A DNA stretch of 23,160 nucleotides from DASTQL01 sp035462845 (GTDB lineage Bacteria; Actinomycetota; Actinomycetes; Jiangellales; Jiangellaceae): contig DATHTV010000051.1 in assembly GCA_035462845.1 (NCBI GenBank), forward strand, positions 1 through 23,160. Direction: 5' to 3'. How positions within the stretch are numbered: the stretch's first letter is position 1; each line of letters begins with the position of its first letter. Shown one piece after another: positions 14,898 through 23,160 of the stretch. Below the pieces are notes generated by a model that saw only the letters and a list, made by a program, of their open reading frames with translations, had not been told where the DNA came from and made no database searches. A program made the position numbers and the translations under genes.

Positions 14898-17800
14898 TCA
14901 GCCGGTTCCGGCCTCGGTCCGCGCCATGCCGCGCTCGAGGGCGTCGACCACGTACGGGCGCAGCTGGGCGGCCGGGATGATGTGGTCGACCGAGCCCATG
15001 AGGCGCGCCCGCTGGATGGTGTGGATGGCGTCGAACTCGTCGGCGACCTCGCCGAGCTTCTCGGAGCGCACCTCCTCGGTGACCCGCAGGAGCTGCGCGC
15101 GCAGCCCCCCGGCCTCGGGGCCCGCGGCGGCGGCGACGGCCTCGCGCAACGACGCCACGCGGGGGTCGCTCTCCGTCCTGGCCCGCACGTCGCGGGCGAA
15201 GACGGTCGCCGCAGCCGGAGCGCCGCCGATCACCGACGCGTAGGACCCCTCGACGGCGGCGATCTCCATGGCGGGGTTCAGCCGCTTGGAGAACACCACG
15301 AAGGCTCCACCGTGGTAGCGCGAGACGACGACGAAGACGATCGGGCCGACGAAGTTCGTGACCGCCCGGCCGATCTCGGCCCCGTACTCGAGCTGCCAGT
15401 GCCGCATCGACTCCGGGGAGCCGTCGAAGCCCGACAGGTTCGCCAGGACGACCAGCGGCCGGTTGCCGCTCGCGGCGTTGACCGCCCGGGCGGTCTTGCG
15501 GGCCGACTGCGGGAAGAGCGTGCCTGAGGTCCACGACGGAGGACCGTCCGCCGGCACGTATCCCCGCCGGGCGAGCGTGCGGGACTCGAGGCCCAGCATG
15601 CAGACCGGGATCCCGCCCACGTGCGCGTCCCAGACGACCGACGTCTCGGCGCCGCGCCAGGCGCTCCACCGCTCCAAGGGCTCGGAGTCCGCGTCGGCGA
15701 CGGCGCGCAGCACCGATCTGATGTCGAACGGCTGCTTGCGCTCGGGGTTGTGCTCGTCCGAGAAGACGTCGCCGACGACGCGGAGGTCCGTGCCGGCCAC
15801 CGCTGCGTGCGGCGCCGTGCGCACGTCGCGGTGGACCGGGTCGGCGGTCCTCGCCCGCCGCGGGAAGCGCTCCCCGGGGACGACGTACGTGTGCTCGTAG
15901 TGCCGCAGCAGGACCCGGCAGGCGTCCTCGAACGTCGGGGCCCAGTACTGGGCCTGGCCGTTCGGGCCCATGACCCGGTCGTAGCCGCCGATGCCGAAGT
16001 TGTCGTCCGCCGAGACTCCGCCGGAGAAGTCAAGTGCCTGCTTGCCGGTGAGCACCATGGCGCTGGTCGGCACCATGACCAGGATGCCCCGGGTGTGCAT
16101 GAGCATCGTGGCCTCGGCGTTCCAGTACGGCTGGCCTCCCACGTTGATCCCGGTCACCAGCACGTTGATCTCGCCGCCGCGCTGGGTGAACTCGATCAGG
16201 CCGCGCAGCACGTCGGCGATCCAGTCCATGTTCTCCGTGCCGCTGTCCATCGCAATCAGCGCTCCGGAGGACACCGCGAACCACTCCACGGGCAGCTGCA
16301 TCCGCTCGGCGAGGTCGAGGGCGGCCAGGATTCGCCGGCACTCGGGCTCGGCCAGGTTGCCGAGGCCACGTGTCGGGTCGCTGAGCAGCGCCACCCGGGT
16401 CATCCCCTCGGGCACCTTGGCGGTGCGGCTGGTGAGCAGGCCGACGACCACGTTGGCGGTGTTGAGCCCCGGGTCGCGGTCCACCGGCTGCAGGGTCCCG
16501 TCCGGGGCAAGGTCGTGCTCGACGAAGCTGCCCGGCGGGAAGTCCGCGGAGGTGCCCGGCTCGGGGGCGAGCATCCGCACGATCTCGTACGGGTAGGGCA
16601 CGCCGAAGCGCTGGGCGACCAGCACCTTCTGCCGGTACGGGGTGAGTGGCCGGACCGGCTCGTTGCCGGGCGGGCGCTCGCGCACGGTGACACCGCGGCC
16701 ACCGACCCCGTGGACGTGCAGGACGGCGTCGCGGAGCGACCCGTCCGGCTCCGGGATCCGTACGCGCAGGAGCACCCGTTCGAGGCCGGCGCCCTCTGCC
16801 AGCGGGGCGAAGGACTCGGCCAGGCTCGGCCACGCCTCGCGCGGGACGTCCCAGGGCGGGCGGACGTAGAGCACGATCCGGTTCGCCATCGGCCGCTGCC
16901 GCGGCGGGTAGGTGGCCAGCGCCGCTCGCATCGCGGCCAGCGCCTGCAGGCCCATCCGGCCCAGCCAGGGGTACGTGGTGGTGCCCGTGGCGTCCCGGAC
17001 GGGGGTGAGGTCGCGCACCTCGGCGAGGGCGAAGAGCCGGTGGTCCTTGGGGTTCTCGTGGGCGATGCCGTGGAAGAGGTAGACGTCCTCGGCCGAGGCA
17101 AGGCGCTCGAGCCGGAAGTTCGACAGCCGCCAGAGGTACAGCCGCTTGGCGAGCATGGGGTGCAGGTTGCGGTACAGCAGCTCCTCCTGCATCCCGCCTC
17201 CCGCCTGTGGCCGGTAGGTGAGGTGCTGGGTCCGGAAGTGCTCGGCCTCGTCACCGCCGGTGCTCGTCACGGTGATGTCGAGCCGCCACGGTTGGCAGCC
17301 GAAGTCCGACCGCGCCAGCAGCTCCTCCACCTGGGTTGCGGTCTCCTCGACCGGGGTGCGACCGCCCGTTCGCCAGGTGCCCACGTCGACGACCACCTTG
17401 CGGTCGCCGATGTCGGACTCGGCGAGGTGGGCGGCCACCGCCTCGGCCAGCCGGGGGAGCCGGTCGAGCTCGGTGTGGGCCACGACGAGGTGGACGTGCT
17501 TGTTGCCCCAGTCGTAGTCCGCGGCGCAGAGCAGGTCGTCGCCCCGCTGCTCGAAGCGCAGGTCCCTCAGGTCCCTGATCCGGTAGAAGCGGCGGGCGTA
17601 GACCTCGAGCACGGTCTTGCGGACCTCGGGGTCGTCCGTGGCCAGCCAGCGGCGGAGCAGCGCCCCCCGCTGCGGGTGGGGGGACCGCACCAGCCGCTGG
17701 ATGGCGGCGTCGCGGCCGGGACCGCCGGGATCGGCCTGCAGCTCGTCGAGGACCCGCTCGGTCTCCGCGTACTCGCGCGTGACGAGGGACTCGAGCACGG

Positions 17801-20483
17801 GTTCGTCGAAGTAGTGGAACCGGACGTCGCGGGCGAGCTCGGCGACGGCCTGGTGCCGGCCCTGGGCCGACGTGGCCAGCCGGTCCAGGCGCGCGCGCAT
17901 GTCGTCGTTGGCGAGGGGGGCGAGCACCGCCCCTGCGCTCAGCCGGCGTTCGAGCACCGACAGCACGACCGGCACCAGCTCCCCGACGCGGGAGAACGAC
18001 CGGAACATCCACACGACGGCCGCGTCCAGCTCCGGCGTGCGGTCGAGGCCGCCGACGCCGTAGCGCGCCAGGGCCGCCGCCAGCCGCTCGCGGTAGTCAC
18101 CGGGGAGCCCGGCCCGGTCGGCGTCGAGCCACTGGAGGTAGGAGAGGAGGTACTCCTGCGTGCTGCTGGCCGTGAGCGTGTCGTCGGGCTGGGTCTCCGT
18201 CCTCGGCCGGTACAGCGCTCCGACCTCGGCGAACAGGTCCAGCAGGCCGTCCTCGCAGGACAGCAGGCCCGGGTCGTCGGGCGGGGAGAGCTCGCCGAGC
18301 CGGCGCTGCTCGACGAGCAGCCGCTTGAGCGCGCCGGGGTCGAGGTCGTACCCGAGGAGGTACGCCCGCAGCGAGCCGAACACCCGCTCGCACATGGGCG
18401 TCCCGGGGGCGGGGCGGGCCTCCAGGCCGGACAGGTCGACGGTGCCGGGAACGGTCGTCGTGACGCTCGGCTGGTCCGCCGCGCGGATGCGCAGCAGGGG
18501 AGCGCCGGCGCCGACCTGCGCGTTGGCGACGACGTCGATCGACGCGATCTCGCCGGGGTACGGCGCCGTGACCGTGGACTCCATCTTCATGCTCTCGAGC
18601 ACGGCGACCGGTTGGCCTTCGGTCACGACCTCGCCGGGCTGCACGAGGACGGCGACGACGAACGCCGGCCACCCGGCGCGCACCACGCCTCCGTCGTCAC
18701 GGACGACGCGGTGCGTCGTGTCGTCCACGACGACCTGGAAGGTCGCGCCCTGGGTGACGGCCACGACGCGGTGCGCCCGGCCGCCGCAGCGCACCCGCCG
18801 CTCGTACGCGTTGACTGCGTCGACGTGGATGTCGGCGGTCGCGTGGCCGTGGCGGACGCGGTACGTGCCCGGCGACGTCCGGTAGACCCCCAGGTCGTAG
18901 CGGACGCCGGCGTAGCGGAGCTGGACCCGGGTGCCGACGGTGGCCGGCACCTCCGGACGTCCGCGGCGGGCACCGGCGTGGAAGGCCGCCTGCACACCGG
19001 CGTGGTCGGCCGTGTACGCCTCGACGGCCGCGGTCAACAGTGCGACCGGCTCGGGTGGCGGCACGTGCTCCGCGGCGCCGGTGAGCCGGTCCAGCCACCG
19101 GTTGTCGACCTCGCCGGAGCGCACCTCCGGCCGGTCGAGCAGGGCGAGCAGGAAGGACCGGTTGGTGGCACCGCCCTCGACCACGACCGTGCTCTGGGCG
19201 AGGGCGCGGCGCAGGCGGGCGAGCGCCTCGTCACGGGTGGGACCCCAGGCGATGACCTTCGCGATCATCGAGTCGAAGTCGGCCGCGATGCTGTCGCCCT
19301 CGCGGACACCCGAGTCGACGCGGACGCCGCTGCCGGTGGGCAGGCGGAGCATGGCGAGCCGCCCCGGGGCGGGGACGAAGCCCTGCTCGGGGTCCTCGGC
19401 GCACAGCCGCGCCTCGACCGCGTGGCCGCGCGGCAGCGGTGGCACTCCCTCCAGCCGGCCGCCCGCCGCGACATGCAGCTGGAGCTTGACCAGGTCGAGG
19501 CCGGTGGTGACCTCGGTGACGGGGTGCTCGACCTGCAGCCTGGTGTTGACCTCCATGAACAGGAACTGCCGGGTCTCCGGGTCCACCAGGAACTCGACGG
19601 TGCCGGCGTTGCGGTAGCCCGCCGTGGCGGCGAGGCGGACGGCGGCCGCCTTGATCGCCTCCTCCGTCTCGGGGTCGAGGGCAGTGGAGGCGGACTCCTC
19701 GATGACCTTCTGGTTGCGCCGCTGCACGCTGCAGTCCCGCAGCCCCACCGCCCACGTCGTGCCGTACCCGTCGGCGATGACCTGGACCTCGACGTGCCGG
19801 GCCGCCGCGACCAGCTGCTCGACGAAGACGGCCGGGTCACCGAAGGCCAGCTCGGCCTCGCTGCGCGCCGAGGCGAGGGCGGGGGCCAGGTCCTCGCGCG
19901 AGCGGACCACGCGGATCCCCCGGCCGCCACCGCCGGCCGACGCCTTGAGCACGACGGGGTAACCCAGGCGGTCGGCCTGAGCCGCAGCCTCCTCCGGGTC
20001 GTCGACCGGACCGCCGCCCCACGGCACCACGGGGACGTCGGCCTTCTCGGCGAGCCGCTTGGCCGTCACCTTGTCGCCGAGCTGCCGGATCGTGGTGCTG
20101 TCCGGGCCGACGAAGACGATGCCGGCCTCCTCGCACCGCTGGGCGAAGGACGCCCGCTCTGCGACGAACCCCCAGCCGACCCACACGGCGTCGCAGTTGG
20201 CCCCGACCAGGGCGTCGACGACGGCCGCCTCGTCGAGGTAGCGGGACTTGCGGTGGCCGTCGACCGGGTCGAGGTAGGTGGCCGCGCCGAGGTTGACGAC
20301 CTCGTCGGCCTCCTGCGCGAACCACGCCTCGGCGTCGGGGTCGGTGCAGAGGGCGACCGTGGCGATGCGGTGGTCGCGGCCGTCGTCCGTACGGTCGGTG
20401 CGGTTGAGCTCCGCCACCGCCGTCAGCAGGCGCATGGCCGCCTCGCCGCGGTTGACGACTCCCAGCCGGCGGATCTCCGTCAC
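14898..20483 (-). CDS. single-chain acyl-CoA carboxylase (BC-BCCP-central-CT), eukaryotic ACC-like order
   Basis: An 1861-residue fused biotin carboxylase. BC occupies about residues 1-460, with the glycine-rich ATP loop KASAGGGGRGI and EVNTRLQVEHPVTE with catalytic residues. The biotin carrier segment (about 585-660) has ESMKMES, biotinylated at Lys633. A 650-residue central region follows (about 660-1310), including LHPMLAKRLYLWRLSNFRLE and LTPYRQKVLVAQRFGVPYPY, resembling the ACC-central region of eukaryotic ACC. The CT domain runs to the end, with SGGVSADDNFGIGGYDRVMG, YEHTYVVPGERFPR and LANLSGFDGS. It uses ATP and bicarbonate to carboxylate an acyl-CoA, most likely acetyl-CoA to malonyl-CoA for the adjoining PKS; propionyl or longer acyl-CoA are alternatives. 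The GTG start is 7 bases after the PKS stop, with AGGGG before it. Most bacteria split these parts into separate subunits. Confidence 0.95.
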   Translation of the reverse strand: MTEIRRLGVVNRGEAAMRLLTAVAELNRTDRTDDGRDHRIATVALCTDPDAEAWFAQEADEVVNLGAATYLDPVDGHRKSRYLDEAAVVDALVGANCDAVWVGWGFVAERASFAQRCEEAGIVFVGPDSTTIRQLGDKVTAKRLAEKADVPVVPWGGGPVDDPEEAAAQADRLGYPVVLKASAGGGGRGIRVVRSREDLAPALASARSEAELAFGDPAVFVEQLVAAARHVEVQVIADGYGTTWAVGLRDCSVQRRNQKVIEESASTALDPETEEAIKAAAVRLAATAGYRNAGTVEFLVDPETRQFLFMEVNTRLQVEHPVTEVTTGLDLVKLQLHVAAGGRLEGVPPLPRGHAVEARLCAEDPEQGFVPAPGRLAMLRLPTGSGVRVDSGVREGDSIAADFDSMIAKVIAWGPTRDEALARLRRALAQSTVVVEGGATNRSFLLALLDRPEVRSGEVDNRWLDRLTGAAEHVPPPEPVALLTAAVEAYTADHAGVQAAFHAGARRGRPEVPATVGTRVQLRYAGVRYDLGVYRTSPGTYRVRHGHATADIHVDAVNAYERRVRCGGRAHRVVAVTQGATFQVVVDDTTHRVVRDDGGVVRAGWPAFVVAVLVQPGEVVTEGQPVAVLESMKMESTVTAPYPGEIASIDVVANAQVGAGAPLLRIRAADQPSVTTTVPGTVDLSGLEARPAPGTPMCERVFGSLRAYLLGYDLDPGALKRLLVEQRRLGELSPPDDPGLLSCEDGLLDLFAEVGALYRPRTETQPDDTLTASSTQEYLLSYLQWLDADRAGLPGDYRERLAAALARYGVGGLDRTPELDAAVVWMFRSFSRVGELVPVVLSVLERRLSAGAVLAPLANDDMRARLDRLATSAQGRHQAVAELARDVRFHYFDEPVLESLVTREYAETERVLDELQADPGGPGRDAAIQRLVRSPHPQRGALLRRWLATDDPEVRKTVLEVYARRFYRIRDLRDLRFEQRGDDLLCAADYDWGNKHVHLVVAHTELDRLPRLAEAVAAHLAESDIGDRKVVVDVGTWRTGGRTPVEETATQVEELLARSDFGCQPWRLDITVTSTGGDEAEHFRTQHLTYRPQAGGGMQEELLYRNLHPMLAKRLYLWRLSNFRLERLASAEDVYLFHGIAHENPKDHRLFALAEVRDLTPVRDATGTTTYPWLGRMGLQALAAMRAALATYPPRQRPMANRIVLYVRPPWDVPREAWPSLAESFAPLAEGAGLERVLLRVRIPEPDGSLRDAVLHVHGVGGRGVTVRERPPGNEPVRPLTPYRQKVLVAQRFGVPYPYEIVRMLAPEPGTSADFPPGSFVEHDLAPDGTLQPVDRDPGLNTANVVVGLLTSRTAKVPEGMTRVALLSDPTRGLGNLAEPECRRILAALDLAERMQLPVEWFAVSSGALIAMDSGTENMDWIADVLRGLIEFTQRGGEINVLVTGINVGGQPYWNAEATMLMHTRGILVMVPTSAMVLTGKQALDFSGGVSADDNFGIGGYDRVMGPNGQAQYWAPTFEDACRVLLRHYEHTYVVPGERFPRRARTADPVHRDVRTAPHAAVAGTDLRVVGDVFSDEHNPERKQPFDIRSVLRAVADADSEPLERWSAWRGAETSVVWDAHVGGIPVCMLGLESRTLARRGYVPADGPPSWTSGTLFPQSARKTARAVNAASGNRPLVVLANLSGFDGSPESMRHWQLEYGAEIGRAVTNFVGPIVFVVVSRYHGGAFVVFSKRLNPAMEIAAVEGSYASVIGGAPAAATVFARDVRARTESDPRVASLREAVAAAAGPEAGGLRAQLLRVTEEVRSEKLGEVADEFDAIHTIQRARLMGSVDHIIPAAQLRPYVVDALERGMARTEAGTG

Positions 20484-20490
20484 GTCGGTC

Positions 20491-23160
20491 TCACCCCTGT
20501 CCGGCCATCACGGTGTGCAGTGGTCGCGCGACCTCGTCGGGGAGCCCGCCGGGAAGCGGGACGGTGCGGTAACCCTGCAGTCTCAGCAGGACGTGGCCCT
20601 CGTGGTCGGTGACCTGGCAGTCGAAGCGGCCCGGTCCGGTGGGTCGGGCGACCGCGACGACGGCTGCGGCGGACTCCGACGGATCGGCGACCACGCGCAG
20701 CGAGTCGACGTGGGCCGGCAGGGCGAGCCGGTCCTCGTTGCCGGCTTCCCACAGCCCGGCCACCTGGAAGCAGAGCTCCACCAGGCGTGGCCCGATCGCC
20801 GTCGGGCCGCCGGCCGGGTCGTGGTTCGCCGGCAGCGCCGGGGCGAGCCGTCCGGCGGCCGTGCCGTCCTGGCGCCAGCCCTCGGTGACGACCTGGTACG
20901 CGGGGCCGTGGAAGTACAGCCGGTAGACGTCCTCCGGGGTCAGCGCCCGCGTCCCCTCCTCGTGGGCGACCGGGTCGGCCTGCTCCGCCTCGGGGGGCCG
21001 CCCGGCCAGCCGGACCGACCCGGTGAAGTGGACGGTCCGCTGGGGCGTCTCGGCGCCCGGCAGCAGCCGCTCGGCCGCCAGCCGGCAGTCGGCGACAAGG
21101 TCGTCGCCGTCCGGCCGGATCCGCGCCGTGACGGTCAGCGTGCGCGGTTCGTCGCGGTAGAACTTCACCGGCGCGAGGAAGTCGACGTCCTCCACCGCCA
21201 CCACGTGCCGGTCGGGCACCAGCAGCCGGGCCACCTCGGCGAAGGCCTCCATGCCCATGACTCCGGGTAGCACCGGCGTGCCGTCGATGCGGTGGTCGTC
21301 GAGGAACGGCGTGGCCGTCGGGTCCAGCGTCGTGCGCACCACGAGCCCGTCGTGGACGTCCGCCGCGACGAACTCGCCGACCATCGGGCCGGCGGCGGCC
21401 GTGTCCAGTGCGCCCGGGTCGAGCCCGCCGGTGACGTGTGGGCCTTCGGCCATCCGGCCCAGGGCTCCGGCCACCACGACTTCGCCGCTGAAGCCGTGCG
21501 AGGTCAGCTCGCGCCGGATCCAGGCCACCCCGGCCTCGGGGGGCAGCATCTCGACACCGGCCATCTCCATGATCTTGGGGATGGACCCTCGGGTCGCCAT
21601 CCCGATCCCGCCCCAGGCGGTCCAGTCGAGTGCGAGGGCTCGGCTGTCGGGGCGAGTCCGCCGCCGGCTGCTGGCGATCTTGCAGAGCAGGTCGTTGGCG
21701 GCGCTGTAGTCGGTCTGCCCGGTGTTCCCGAACCTCCCGGCCACCGACGAGAAGGCCACCGTCGTGCCGATCGGCAGGTCACCCACGGCGTGGAGCAGTG
21801 TGAACCAGCCGTCGCTCTTGACGTCGAGGACCAGGTCGAACTCCGCCGGCTCCTTGTCCGGCAGCGCCCGGCTCACCTCGAGCCCGGCCGCGTGCAGCAG
21901 GACGTCGATGCGATCCGTGCCCTCGCGGATCCGTCCGACGACCTCGCGTACGGCCTCGGCGTCGGTGAGGTCGACCGAGTGGTAGTGCGCCGTCCCGCCT
22001 GCCGACCGGACGGCGTCGATGGCCGCGACGGCCGCGGCGAGCCGCTCGAACCGGGCCAGCTCCCGCTCGATGGCGACGGGGGTCGGGCGCTCACCGCGCT
22101 CCCTCATCCGGTCGGCGAGGACGGACTTGAGGCCGTCGCGATCCTCCACGTACTGCCGGAGGTCGGCGTCCGCCGGGTCGGGGGCCGGGGTCAGGTCGAG
22201 CAGGTGGAACGTGCCGCCCGACGCCCGGGCCAGGTCGGCGGTGATCGCCGAGACGATGCTGCCGGCGGCACCCGTGACGAGGACCGTGCTGCCCGGCCCC
22301 AGCGCCGTCGCACCCTCGCCGGGTGCGTCCTGAGGCGGGAAGGGCCGGTCGGCCAGGCCGACGCCCCAGCGCCGCCCGTCCACGCGGCCGACCTCGACGC
22401 AACCGGGGTCGTGCAGTGTCTCCTCGACCAGCGCGTCGGCCGGGGCCGCGGTCTTGCGACCCGCGGGGAAGTCCACCGCTTTGACCAGGGCGTCCGGCCG
22501 CTCGCGCTTGTACGCCTTGGCGAACCCTGTCACCGCCCCGCCCATGGGGGCGGTGGCGCCGGCGTCGTCGTAGCCGTGGAAGCCGCCCAGCCGGGTTCCG
22601 GTGACGAGGAACGGGCTGTCGTCGTAGAGCACGCGCATCGTGGCGTAGAGCGCCTTCACCCGGCGGCGGAGCGCCTCCCGCCACCCGCCCAGGTCGAGGG
22701 CGTCGTGCGGACCCTCGTCGTCGAGGCCAGCCAGCCAATAGACCCCGGCGGGCGCACCGTCGACACGCCACGTCCGTACGGACTCGACCAGGGCGTCGGT
22801 GGGCGTGCCCGGGTCCAGGGCGAGCACCGTCGCACCGGCCTTGGCGAGCCGCTTGGTCAGCGCGTCGGCGACGCCCCCCTCGTCCCGCATGACCACCACG
22901 CGCGCTCCGGAGAGCGTCACGCCGGTCGGCACGCACTGCTCCAGCGCGGGCCGGAGCGCCGGGACGGGGACGCGACGCGGGATGCGGTCGACCGCCTCCA
23001 GGTCACCGCGGACGGTGGTCGGGTGGACCGCATCCGCCGGTGAGGGTTCGGTGGTGCCCGCGTCGCCGGTCGCCGGCTCGCTGGTGGCCGGCTCGCCGAC
23101 CGCCGGGCCGGGAGTGCCGGCCGGCTGGATGCCGGTCTTCTCGCGGATCCAGCCGATGAC
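20491..23160 (-). CDS. C-terminal part of a large type I PKS / PUFA-like synthase (KR-DH), 5' end beyond window
   Basis: The frame is open from base 23160 to the stop at 20491, showing 889 residues of a longer protein; the GTG at 22932 is internal. Visible residues 1-75 are a Pro/Ala/Thr/Glu-rich linker (GEPATSEPATGDAGTTEPS), perhaps after an ACP. A ketoreductase follows: a structural half, then the NADPH loop VLVTGAAGSIVSA, then the active-site run SSVAGRFGNTGQTDYSAAND with Tyr485. The dehydratase is last, with DDHRIDGTPVLPGVMGMEAF (His623, HxxxGxxxxP motif), and RLVELCFQVAGLWE supplies the second acid/Gln motif. KR-DH order at the C-terminus resembles iterative PfaA-type, secondary-lipid and enediyne synthases. 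Unlike enediyne PKSs there is no terminal PPTase domain; a separate PPTase gene lies nearby. The KS, AT and ACP should lie to the right of the window. Confidence 0.9.
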   Translation of the reverse strand, partial: VIGWIREKTGIQPAGTPGPAVGEPATSEPATGDAGTTEPSPADAVHPTTVRGDLEAVDRIPRRVPVPALRPALEQCVPTGVTLSGARVVVMRDEGGVADALTKRLAKAGATVLALDPGTPTDALVESVRTWRVDGAPAGVYWLAGLDDEGPHDALDLGGWREALRRRVKALYATMRVLYDDSPFLVTGTRLGGFHGYDDAGATAPMGGAVTGFAKAYKRERPDALVKAVDFPAGRKTAAPADALVEETLHDPGCVEVGRVDGRRWGVGLADRPFPPQDAPGEGATALGPGSTVLVTGAAGSIVSAITADLARASGGTFHLLDLTPAPDPADADLRQYVEDRDGLKSVLADRMRERGERPTPVAIERELARFERLAAAVAAIDAVRSAGGTAHYHSVDLTDAEAVREVVGRIREGTDRIDVLLHAAGLEVSRALPDKEPAEFDLVLDVKSDGWFTLLHAVGDLPIGTTVAFSSVAGRFGNTGQTDYSAANDLLCKIASSRRRTRPDSRALALDWTAWGGIGMATRGSIPKIMEMAGVEMLPPEAGVAWIRRELTSHGFSGEVVVAGALGRMAEGPHVTGGLDPGALDTAAAGPMVGEFVAADVHDGLVVRTTLDPTATPFLDDHRIDGTPVLPGVMGMEAFAEVARLLVPDRHVVAVEDVDFLAPVKFYRDEPRTLTVTARIRPDGDDLVADCRLAAERLLPGAETPQRTVHFTGSVRLAGRPPEAEQADPVAHEEGTRALTPEDVYRLYFHGPAYQVVTEGWRQDGTAAGRLAPALPANHDPAGGPTAIGPRLVELCFQVAGLWEAGNEDRLALPAHVDSLRVVADPSESAAAVVAVARPTGPGRFDCQVTDHEGHVLLRLQGYRTVPLPGGLPDEVARPLHTVMAGQG

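Noticed and set aside
13240..15669. 809-residue minus-strand open frame
   Set aside because: It runs antisense to the flavodoxin and PPTase genes and out of frame through the end of the carboxylase, with no domain signal.
15621..20612. 1663-residue open frame on the plus strand opposite the carboxylase
   Set aside because: It is antisense to a clearly conserved gene, and its composition (Arg, Gly, Asp, His, Val rich) is typical of a GC-rich shadow frame.

Overview
The window is very GC-rich, with G/C-ending codons, GTG starts and Shine-Dalgarno sites. Its gene content (secreted M36 metallopeptidase with PA and PxKF-like domains, fused acyl-CoA carboxylase, type I PKS) points to an actinobacterium, probably near Nocardioides or related Propionibacteriales. 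That placement is inferred from gene style only.

Left part (1-2379): a possible 3' gene tail, a strong hairpin, a covalent-FAD (BBE-type) oxidoreductase on the minus strand, and a tRNA-Arg(ACG). About 600 bp of decayed DNA follows the tRNA. It holds a relic that reads as the C-terminus of a restriction helicase run into an S24/LexA-like peptidase segment, broken by a one-base deletion and an in-frame stop.

Middle part (2380-10154): a ClC-family chloride channel/antiporter converges on a large protein that joins six 49-residue repeats to an N,N-dimethylformamidase-beta-like domain. Its upstream region, shared with a small secreted acidic protein (frameshifted at a G6 run), carries a 40-bp direct repeat and four TGAG boxes at exact 11-bp spacing, a layout typical of response-regulator sites. 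A truncated, frameshifted histidine-kinase relic lies just beyond. Next on the minus strand come a YrhK-like membrane protein coupled to glutamate decarboxylase, a two-CBS protein and a lipoprotein.

Right part (10155-23160): a secreted M36 (fungalysin-type) metallopeptidase, a HemG-like flavodoxin and a phosphopantetheinyl transferase lie on the plus strand. They converge on a minus-strand operon made of the KR-DH end of a large iterative/PUFA-like PKS and, 7 bp downstream, an 1861-residue carboxylase with biotin carboxylase, biotin carrier, ACC-central-like and carboxyltransferase regions in eukaryotic ACC order. Together, carboxylase (extender units), PKS (chain building) and PPTase (ACP activation) look like a self-contained specialised lipid or polyketide locus whose main PKS part runs off the right edge. 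This is the most interesting system in the window.
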